Below, in pieces: positions 56,307-64,000 of a stretch of DNA of 64,000 bases (positions within the stretch are counted from its first letter, which is position 1; every line of letters starts with the position of its first letter). Where the stretch lies: assembly GCF_000196495.1 (NCBI RefSeq), contig NC_011312.1:2046001-2110000 (forward strand). Direction: 5' to 3'. The notes under the pieces are model-generated. The model was not told the DNA's origin and did no database searches. It saw only the letters and a list, made by a program, of their open reading frames with translations. The stretch is from Aliivibrio salmonicida LFI1238. Its GTDB lineage: Bacteria; Pseudomonadota; Gammaproteobacteria; Enterobacterales; Vibrionaceae. The position numbers and the translations under genes are program-made.

Positions 56307-57113
56307 CTATTTAAAAGTAGACCAGATTGGTGCGTGGTCAGACGGTTTTTCAATTGCACGTAATTCGTAGTCAATACCCGCTTCAGTACACTTACCTGCT
56401 AATGAGGGGGTAGCCATTACAACATCAATACGAAGGCCACGATTATCAACAAAGCCTTTTGAACGATAATCAAACCAAGAGAATTGATCGGTTACTTCAG
56501 GATGAAGATTGCGGAAAGTATCTTCAAATCCCCAATCTTTTAGCGCTTGTAGCCATTCACGCTCTTCAGGTTGGAAAGAACATTTCCCAGTTCTCAACCA
56601 ACGTTTTGCGTTGGGCTCGCCAATACCGATATCTGCATCTATTGGGCTAATATTAATATCACCCATAATGATCAATTCTTCATCATTAGTATGATGAGTA
56701 TTCAGATGAATCATTAAATCTTTATAAAATTGACGTTTATATGGAAATTTAGTTTCGTGCTTAATGCTATCACCTTGTGGGAAATAGCCATTCATCACGG
56801 TTACTTTTGAGCCATCATCGCGTTCATGTGTTGTCATGATCATGCGTTTTTGATGCTCTTCAGTATCGGTATCAAACCCATATTGAACAGAAATTGGTTC
56901 TTTTTTACAAAGCATTGCCACGCCGTAGTGCGCTTTTTGGCCGTGGAAATACACGTTATAACCCATGGCTTCAACGGCTTCGACTGGAAACATGTCGTTA
57001 TGTACTTTGATCTCTTGAAGACCAATAACATCAGGGTTGTGTTTATCAATGATAGCTTGTAATTGATGAAGACGAGCACGAAGGCCATTTATATTGAAGC
57101 TAATTACTTTCAT
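56307..57113 (-). CDS. xthA: Exodeoxyribonuclease III
   Basis: AP endonuclease / 3'-5' exonuclease of base excision repair, 268 residues as in E. coli. Catalytic motifs of the EEP family: [42 protein letters not shown], and the C-terminal LRIDVVMAT with [11 protein letters not shown]. Monocistronic, ATG start. Confidence 0.96.
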   Translation of the reverse strand: MKVISFNINGLRARLHQLQAIIDKHNPDVIGLQEIKVHNDMFPVEAVEAMGYNVYFHGQKAHYGVAMLCKKEPISVQYGFDTDTEEHQKRMIMTTHERDDGSKVTVMNGYFPQGDSIKHETKFPYKRQFYKDLMIHLNTHHTNDEELIIMGDINISPIDADIGIGEPNAKRWLRTGKCSFQPEEREWLQALKDWGFEDTFRNLHPEVTDQFSWFDYRSKGFVDNRGLRIDVVMATPSLAGKCTEAGIDYELRAIEKPSDHAPIWSTFK

Positions 57114-57200
57114 AGTGGTTAAAGTCCTTGTTTTTCTTATAATCCTAGTTGAGCGAGGATCTTTTAATACAATGATATTACCACTAATTTACGATAAAGT

Positions 57201-57392
57201 TTAATTCATTAACCGGGCTGTCGGTTGGCAAGTTTCACAACGCCATGTGCATTTTTGTTGCCCTAATCCTGCTTTGATCCACGCCATTGTTACACTTGTG
57301 GAAGGAGAACAAAACGCTTCTTTATTACATAAACTGCATGTTTTCCATTGTGAAGGTTGTTCTTGATTTTTTTGTACTTCTGCAATGTGCAT
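57201..57392 (-). CDS. Small zinc-ribbon-like protein
   Basis: A short Cys-rich protein of about 63 residues ending TARLMN. It has CSLC and CTWRCETC pairs plus one more Cys (EAFC) and so looks like a zinc ribbon; function unknown. The open frame extends far upstream through a tRNA-Tyr gene, which cannot be protein-coding, so the real start lies inside: I chose the ATG at 57392 (MHIAEVQKNQ), with ATG 57422 (MPLVYIETIE) as an alternative. Confidence 0.6.
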   Translation of the reverse strand: MHIAEVQKNQEQPSQWKTCSLCNKEAFCSPSTSVTMAWIKAGLGQQKCTWRCETCQPTARLMN

Positions 57393-57600
57393 TTCAATGG
57401 TCTCTATGTATACCAACGGCATTAATTGGCTTGAGAATCTAATTAATGGGGCGGTAATATGAAATATATTATTAACTGTATATTTATACAGTTCTTTTGG
57501 CAAGGCTAAAAAGAGGAGAATATGATTTATTTTTTTAACAAGCACAAAAAAAGCCAACTCATTTCTGAATTGACTTTTCGATCTCTTACGAGATAAATAA

Positions 57601-57684
<84 letters not shown>

Positions 57685-57772
57685 AACGGGGATTTTTATA
57701 CTTAATTAACTCGTTTCCCAACGGAGTAATCAAGTTATCTTAATCGTTAATTCAAACAATCAAGAAGAATAA

Positions 57773-57856
<84 letters not shown>

Positions 57857-57943
57857 AACGGGGATTTTTATACTTAATTAACTCGTTTCCCAACGGAGCA
57901 ATCAAGTTATCCTAATCGTTAATTCAAACAATTAAGAAAAATA

Positions 57944-58027
<84 letters not shown>

Positions 58028-58330
58028 AACGAGAGATTTTTATACTTAACAAGAGTTTTCCCAACGACCTTGCCAAGTTCGGAGCGAATAATAGCAAACT
58101 TCGTTTTTCTGTAAAGCACTTTTATGTGTTTTTTGATTTGAATGCTGACTTTTTCGTCATAAAGGGTTAAAAATCACCATTTATGAACTAAATGAGTGAA
58201 TAGTAGATAGATTGAAGTGATTGTTTTTACAGTTTATTGCGTCATCTTTACATTCATTGACGAACAAATGCCTTTTCACTTGGTAAACTATGTTCACTCA
58301 CTGAATTCCATAATTAAAATAAGTCACAGT

Positions 58331-59389
58331 ATGAATCAAACAAAGTCTATCGCCCTTGCCGTTTTATTAGCATGTACTTTATCTACACTTTCTTATGCTA
58401 AAAGACCAACCAGTAATGAATCTGTTGCTGTTGTTGCTGAAGAAGTAGCAACTCATGAGATATCTCAGTCTTTATCGTTAATTGGAAAGCTTGAAGCCGC
58501 AGAATCCGTCATTATTTCACCTGAAGTTTCAGGAAAAGTCGATCGTATTGCGATTAAGGCCAATCAAACGGTGAAAAAAGGTCAGCTATTGATTCAGTTA
58601 AATGATGATAAAGCAAAAGCGGTAATAAAAGAGGCTCAAGCGTATTTACATGATGAACAACGTAAATTAAAAGAGTTTCAGCGTTTGTCGAAAAAGAATG
58701 CGATTACTCAAACTGAGATTGATGGGCAAAAAGCCAGTGTAAATATTGCACAGGCACGTTTAGAAGCCGCAAATGCTGAATTACGTGACTTACATATCTC
58801 AGCGCCTTTTGCCGGAACGGTTGGTTTTATTGATTTTAGCTTAGGTAAAATGGTCAGTGTTGGTAGTGAATTACTTACATTGGACAACCTTTCTTTAATG
58901 CAATTGGATTTACAAGTGCCTGAGCGTTATTTATCAATGCTATCAACAAGGATGAAAGTCGAGGCTAAGAGCCAAGCATGGGGAGATCTTGAGTTCTCTG
59001 GTGAAGTGGTTGGTATTGATTCTCGTATAAATGCAGAAACACTTAATTTACGCATTCGAATTGATTTTCCTAATAAAGAACTAAAAATGAAGCCGGGTAT
59101 GTTAATGGCCGCAACGTTGGATTTTCCTGCTATTAATGCACCGATTATTCCTGTTCAAGCACTTGAGTATTCAGGTACAAAACGTTATGTGTATGTCATT
59201 GGTGATGATAATAAAGTGATTCGTACGGAAGTGGTTTTAGGTGCTCGTGTAGAAAACCGAGTGGTTATTGAAAAAGGCTTGGATATAGGCCAAGACATTG
59301 TTGTTCAAGGTCTTGTCAATATGCGTGATGGTGTAACGGTTAAAATGATCTCAACAGATGCTGAGACGATAAAAGCTGAGGTTCAATAA
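58331..59389 (+). CDS. RND efflux periplasmic adaptor (membrane fusion protein)
   Basis: Periplasmic adaptor subunit of an RND efflux system (352 residues). Signal peptide MNQTKSIALAVLLACTLSTLSYA, lipoyl half-motif (IISPEVSGKVDRIAIKANQTVKKGQLLIQL), a short coiled-coil hairpin (AQAYLHDEQRKLKEFQRLSKKNAITQTEIDGQKASVN), the second lipoyl half (DLHISAPFAGTVGFIDFSLGKMVSVGSEL) and a beta-barrel. No lipobox Cys in a lipoprotein context, so probably soluble. The frame extends to 58217, but ATG 58331 starts the signal peptide. Its stop overlaps the pump's ATG by one base. Confidence 0.92.
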   Translation: MNQTKSIALAVLLACTLSTLSYAKRPTSNESVAVVAEEVATHEISQSLSLIGKLEAAESVIISPEVSGKVDRIAIKANQTVKKGQLLIQLNDDKAKAVIKEAQAYLHDEQRKLKEFQRLSKKNAITQTEIDGQKASVNIAQARLEAANAELRDLHISAPFAGTVGFIDFSLGKMVSVGSELLTLDNLSLMQLDLQVPERYLSMLSTRMKVEAKSQAWGDLEFSGEVVGIDSRINAETLNLRIRIDFPNKELKMKPGMLMAATLDFPAINAPIIPVQALEYSGTKRYVYVIGDDNKVIRTEVVLGARVENRVVIEKGLDIGQDIVVQGLVNMRDGVTVKMISTDAETIKAEVQ

Positions 59390-62300
59390 TGTGGTTATCT
59401 GATACGTCAGTAAAAAGACCGGTAGTTGCCATTGTTCTAAGTTTGTTGTTGTGTGTGTTTGGTGCGGTGTCTTTTAGCAAGTTAGCCGTCCGTGAAATGC
59501 CGGATATTGAAAGTCCCGTCGTGTCGGTTAGCACGACTTATGATGGCGCTTCTGCGACCATTATGGAAAACCAAATTACCTCACTATTGGAAGATCAATT
59601 ATCCGGTATTAGTGGCATTGATGAGATCGAATCAACGACTCGAAATGGCATGTCACGTATTACGATTACGTTTGATTTAGGGTATGACTTAAATACAGGG
59701 GTGAGTGATGTCCGTGATGCCGTTGCTCGTGCTCAAAGTGGATTACCTGATGAAGCGGATGATCCGATTGTATTTAAAAACAATGGGAGTGGTGAAGCGT
59801 CGGTTTATATTAATTTAAGTTCAAGCGTAATGGATCGAACTGAATTAACGGATTATACCGAGCGTGTGCTGATTGACCGTTTTAGTTTAATTAATGGCGT
59901 CAGTTCGGTTGATATCTCGGGTGGTTTGTACAAGGTTATGTACGTTAAACTAAAGCCCGCGCTTATGGCTGGACGTGGTGTTATTGCTTCAGATATTACT
60001 GCCGCGCTTCGTTCTGAAAATATGAAAGCCCCGGGGGGAAGTTCGAAATGATGCCATCGTAATGTCGGTTCGAACTGAGCGTCTTTATAACAAAGCGGAT
60101 GATTTTAACTATCTTGTTGTGAAAACGGCGAGTGATGGTACGCCTATTTATTTAAAAGACGTGGCTGATGTTTATATTGGTGCAGAGAACGAAAACTCGA
60201 CGTTTAAAAGTGACGGTATTGTCAATGTAAGTATGGGCATTGTTCCTCAATCTGATGCGAACCCGCTAGAAATGGCAACGCTAGTTCATGAGGAAGTCGA
60301 AAAGATCCAACAGTTTTTACCTGAGGGGACTCGATTAGCGATTGATTATGATTCTACCGTATTTATCGAACGGTCGATCTCAGAAGTATATAGCACGCTC
60401 TTTATTACGGGCGGCTTGGTTATTTTGGTTCTTTATATCTTTATTGGGCAAGCTCGTGCCACGTTGATCCCTGCGGTTACTGTGCCTGTTTCTTTAATCT
60501 CTTCTTTTATTGCGGCCTACTATTTTGGATTTTCGATTAACTTAATCACCTTGATGGCGTTAATTTTATCCATCGGTTTGGTGGTTGATGATGCCATTGT
60601 TGTTGTTGAGAACATATTCCATCATTTAGAAAAGGGAGAGTCGCCATTGCTTGCTGCATACAAAGGCACAAGAGAGGTTGGTTTTGCTGTTATTGCAACG
60701 ACGTTAGTGTTGGTGATGGTGTTCTTACCCATTTCTTTTATGGAAGGAATGGTGGGGTTATTGTTTACTGAATTTTCAGTCTTACTGGCTATGTCGGTGT
60801 TGTTCTCCTCGTTAATCGCATTGACGCTAACCCCTGTTCTAGGTAGTAAGATTTTAAAAGCGAATGTAAAACCAAATCGTTTTAATATTTTCGTTGATAA
60901 GATGTTTGCCTCTTTAGAGCGTGGTTATCGAAAGTCTGTCACTAAAGCGGTTGCATGGCGTTTACTTGCTCCTGTGGTTATTCTTGCGTGTATTGGCGGT
61001 AGTTACGGCTTAATGCAGCAAGTACCATCACAATTGACCCCACAAGAAGATCGCGGTGTGTTGTTTGCGTTTGTGCGTGGTGCTGATGCAACCAGTTATA
61101 ACCGCATGAGTGCGAACATGGATATTGTTGAAGAACGATTGATGCCTTTACTAGGCAAAGGGTTCTTAAAATCATTCAGCGTTCAATCACCTGCTTTTGG
61201 TGGTAATGCAGGGGATCAAACGGGCTTTGTTATCATGATCTTAGAAGATTGGGCGGATCGAGAACTGACGGCTCAAGAAGGGCTAGGTGTCATTAAAAAA
61301 GCACTGGCTGATATTCCTGATGCGCGCGTATTTCCAATGATGCCAGGTTTTCGTGGTGGTTCAAGTGAACCGGTTCAATTTGTACTTGGTGGTTCTGATT
61401 ATAAAGAGTTACAACAATGGGGTGAGATATTAAAAGCGGAAGCAAATAATAGCCCATTAATGGAAGGCGCGGATATTAACTATTCTGAAAAAACGCCTGA
61501 ATTGGTTGTTTCAGTTGATCGTGATCGCGCCTCAGAATTAGGTATTAAGATTTCAGACATCTCAGATACGCTTGAAATCATGTTAGGCGGTAAGAGTGAA
61601 ACAACCTTTATTGAGCGTGGTGAAGAATACGATGTGTATTTACGCGGCGATGAAAATAACTTCAATAATGCGGCCGATCTTAGCCAAATTTACATGAGAA
61701 CCTCCAGTGGTGAATTGGTTACCTTAGATACGGTTACCAAGATAAACGAAGTCGCCTCAGCGATCCGTTTGTCTCACACCAATAAGCAAAAGTCGATTAC
61801 GTTAACGGCAAACTTAAAAGATGGATCAACATTAGGTGATGCATTGGATTATTTAGATGCGAAAGCCATTGAAATGTTACCAAGTGATATTTCAGTTGCT
61901 TATACGGGGGAATCAAAAGACTTTAAAGAGAATCAATCCAGTATTTTAGTTGTTTTTGGCTTGGCGCTATTGGTGGCTTATCTTGTTCTTGCCGCTCAGT
62001 TTGAAAGCTTTATTAACCCAATGGTCGTTATGTTTACCGTACCTATGGGGGTGTTTGGTGGCTTCTTAGGCTTAGTGGTTATGGGGCAAGGTTTAAATAT
62101 TTACAGTCAAATTGGTATGATCATGTTGATAGGCATGGTGACTAAGAACGGTATTTTGATTGTTGAATTTGCCAACCAACTTCGTGATAAAGGCGTTGAG
62201 CTAGAGCAAGCAATTGTTGATGCTTCTGCTCGTCGTTTACGCCCTATTTTAATGACGGCGTTTACAACACTAGCTGGTGCTATACCGTTAATTATGTCAA

Positions 62301-62497
62301 CAGGGGCAGGCTATGAAAGTCGAGTTGCTGTAGGTACGGTTATCTTCTTTGGTATGGCCTTTGCCACCTTGGTGACGTTATTTGTTATTCCTGCGATGTA
62401 TCGATTGATCTCAGGTAAAACACATTCCCCAGGTCATGTAGAAGAGTTGTTGAATAGAGAATTAGATCACGACATCAAAGGACGAATATCACACTAA
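59389..62497 (+). pseudogene. RND efflux pump, frameshifted
   Basis: Inner-membrane RND transporter of the HAE1 type, 1035 residues when repaired. The N-terminal 220 residues (MWLSDTSVKRPVVAIVLSLL through ITAALRSENMKAPGG) run into a frameshift at a G6 run (60033-60038). With one G removed the reading continues as APGEVRNDAIVMSVRTERLY, and total length is then divisible by three. The remaining frame has the conserved proton-relay helix (LSIGLVVDDAIVVVENIFHH), a second transmembrane block and STGAGYESRVAVGTVIFFGM. The 811-residue downstream frame lacks TM1 and part of the porter domain, so the pump is probably inactive. Stop-overlap with the adaptor gene shows it is the same operon. Confidence 0.9.
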
Positions 62498-62520
62498 GTA
62501 CATAGATGTGATTGATATAA

Positions 62521-62559
62521 AAAACCGCAAAGTAATACGATTACTTTGCGGTTTTTTTA
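62521..62559. terminator. Terminator between RND operon and queC
   Basis: Long stem AAAACCGCAAAGTAAT / ATTACTTTGCGGTTTT with T-run, between convergent genes. Confidence 0.92.
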
Positions 62560-62584
62560 TGCATGAATAAAGCAAACATCAGTA

Positions 62585-63268
62585 TTAAATTTTTGACTCT
62601 AAGTCAGCCATTACTGATTCTTTATTTGCTAAATAGTCGTCTAAACCATTTTTGCGTAAGTCACATGATGGGCAATCACCACAGCCATCACCAATAACGC
62701 CGTTATAGCACGTTAATGTTTGATTACGAACATAATCTAACTTGCCGTACTTATCGGCTAATGCCCACGTTTCCGCTTTATTTAGCCACATTAAAGGAGT
62801 ATCGATTTTTAGTTTACGATCCATTCCTAATACAAGAGATTGATTAATCGATTTTACAAATTCATCTCGACAATCAGGGTAACCAGAAAAGTCAGTTTCA
62901 CATACGCCCGTGATAACGCTTTCTGCACCTAATTGGTATGCATAAATACCAGCAAGAGTTAAAAATAAAATATTACGACCAGGAACAAATGAATTCGGTA
63001 AACCATTCTCTTGCAGTTCATGAGAAACCGGTATGTTATCGCGAGTTAACGAACTGACGGCCAATTCATTTAATAAACCCACATCCATGACTTTGTGAGA
63101 GGTTGCCCCTAAGTCTAAAGCGACAGATTTAGCTACTTCAATTTCTTGATTATGACGTTGGCCATAATCAAAAGTAATACAATGAACATGATCATAATGG
63201 GTAAGTGCTTGAATTAAACAAGTGGTCGAATCTTGACCGCCACTAAAAACAACAATAGCTGTAGACAT
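62585..63268 (-). CDS. queC: 7-cyano-7-deazaguanine synthase QueC
   Basis: Converts 7-carboxy-7-deazaguanine to preQ0 in queuosine synthesis, using ATP and ammonia. PP-loop [11 protein letters not shown] near the N-terminus, [27 protein letters not shown], and four zinc Cys ([19 protein letters not shown]). 227 residues, normal length. Cytosolic; starts close to the 63327 terminator of the preceding gene, so it has its own promoter. Confidence 0.95.
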   Translation of the reverse strand: MSTAIVVFSGGQDSTTCLIQALTHYDHVHCITFDYGQRHNQEIEVAKSVALDLGATSHKVMDVGLLNELAVSSLTRDNIPVSHELQENGLPNSFVPGRNILFLTLAGIYAYQLGAESVITGVCETDFSGYPDCRDEFVKSINQSLVLGMDRKLKIDTPLMWLNKAETWALADKYGKLDYVRNQTLTCYNGVIGDGCGDCPSCDLRKNGLDDYLANKESVMADLESKI

Positions 63269-63326
63269 AGGTCATTAACTCCAAGTTTTGTAATTAGTGA
63301 GCATAGTAAGGAAGAATAGATAAAAA

Positions 63327-63349
63327 AGCCATCACGTTAATGATGGCTT
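63327..63349 (-). terminator. Terminator of the cysteine-synthase-like gene
   Basis: Stem AAGCCATCA / TGATGGCTT, followed on the minus strand by TTTTTTATC. Confidence 0.85.
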
Positions 63350-63373
63350 TGATTATGGGGTTTACTCGTAGGG

Positions 63374-64000
63374 TTACAGCTGACCTGTGCGTTCGAAGTT
63401 TTTTAACTGAGAGAGATGAGGTGTTAGGTCGCCAATATGTTTAGCTACCCATTCATCGTTATAGTATGTATCCAAATAACGGTCACCACTGTCACACAAT
63501 AAAGTCACAATAGATCCTTTTTCACCACGTTGCTCCATTTCACAAGCCAATTGTAATGCGCCATGTAAATTGGTTCCTGTTGAAGCCCCTGCTTTTCTGC
63601 CTAGAATGCCTTCTAGCCAACGTGCTGTTGCAACACTTGCTGCGTCAGGAATGGTGCGCATTTCATCAATGACGCCCGGAATAAAGCTAGGTTCCACTCG
63701 CGGACGCCCAATTCCTTCAATTTTACTTCCACATTCTAATGTTAGGTCTTTATTGCCTGTTTTATAGAAATCATGGAATACCGAATTTTCAGGATCAACC
63801 ACACACAATTTCGTGTGGTATTTTTGATATCGAATGAAGCGACCAATGGTTGCTGACGTTCCGCCAGTCCCTGGATTCATTACGATCCATGTTGGTTCAG
63901 GGTGATCTTCTAATTTCATTTGACTGAATATACTGTCAGCGATGTTATTGTTGCCACGCCAATCCGTTGCTCGCTCTGCGTAAGTAAATTGATCCATATA
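63374..64000 (-). CDS. PLP-dependent cysteine synthase family protein (5' end outside window)
   Basis: C-terminal 208 residues of a fold-type II PLP enzyme resembling cysteine synthase. The phosphate-binding loop [41 protein letters not shown] and [14 protein letters not shown] are visible; CysK/CysM have GTGGTxxG at this place. The frame is open through base 64000 (Y-M-D-Q-F-T-Y), so the Met at 63997 is internal and the PLP lysine lies beyond the window. The C-terminal [12 protein letters not shown] and the GGT loop resemble the longer, CBS-like bacterial group rather than CysK itself. Confidence 0.8.
   Translation of the reverse strand, partial: YMDQFTYAERATDWRGNNNIADSIFSQMKLEDHPEPTWIVMNPGTGGTSATIGRFIRYQKYHTKLCVVDPENSVFHDFYKTGNKDLTLECGSKIEGIGRPRVEPSFIPGVIDEMRTIPDAASVATARWLEGILGRKAGASTGTNLHGALQLACEMEQRGEKGSIVTLLCDSGDRYLDTYYNDEWVAKHIGDLTPHLSQLKNFERTGQL

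Noticed and set aside
60062..62497. Treating the 811-codon frame as a separate RND gene
   Set aside because: It lacks TM1 and the first porter subdomain, which are encoded directly upstream in another frame, and a single G removal joins them.

Overview
The window is AT-rich gamma-proteobacterial chromosome. Protein content and gene order (oppABCDF, pflB/focA, ppiB-lpxH opposite cysS, moeA-moeB opposite folE, three tandem tRNA-Tyr genes, a ChiA-type chitinase, SNF-family and RND transporters) point to Vibrionaceae, most likely Aliivibrio. The number of insertion sequences and freshly broken genes fits a host-restricted member such as A. salmonicida; the species is an inference from memory, not a search.

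Layout. 1-1016: the end of an IS630-family element that has cut into a PBP2-like gene. 1052-8327: housekeeping genes and transporters (ACT protein, HflX-like GTPase, GNAT, MDR oxidoreductase, MFS, EamA). 8506-17126: a very AT-rich accessory block, nearly all on the minus strand. In transcription order it runs ibrA (broken), ibrB, a YadA-anchor protein, an OmpA-like protein (frameshifted) and a 741-residue secreted protein, followed by a separately transcribed secreted DUF1028 protein. A phage tail tape-measure remnant lies at its edge. 17127-19441: IS66 copy 1. 19558-30811: core genes (moeB, moeA, folE, cls, an SNF-family transporter, ychJ, an EAL-HDOD regulator, lpxH, ppiB, cysS, tdk). 30899-35756: a chitinase split by IS66 copy 2. 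36386-42005: the opp operon with a nonsense codon in oppB. 42213-51548: a chemoreceptor, roxA, pflA, an IS4 element sitting in the pflB terminator, pflB and focA. 52078-55219: a polar amino acid ABC transporter. 55312-57392: an unlisted 39-residue membrane protein, grxB, xthA and a small zinc-ribbon protein. 57601-58027: three tRNA-Tyr genes. 58331-62497: an RND efflux pair whose pump gene is frameshifted. 62585-64000: queC and a partial cysteine-synthase-like gene.

Two themes stand out. First, the accessory block at 9-16 kb looks like a surface/secretion module. IbrA and IbrB are known in E. coli as activators of the YadA-like immunoglobulin-binding Eib proteins, and here they sit directly upstream of a YadA-anchor protein and several exported proteins of unknown function. 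Second, decay is widespread: PBP2-like, ibrA, ompA-like, chitinase, oppB, the RND pump, one IS66 transposase and the tape-measure gene are all broken. Several breaks can be reconstructed exactly from the sequence: the chitinase reading frame is restored when IS66 and one 8-bp repeat are removed, the RND pump is repaired by deleting one G from a G6 run, and oppB carries one stop codon at codon 26.
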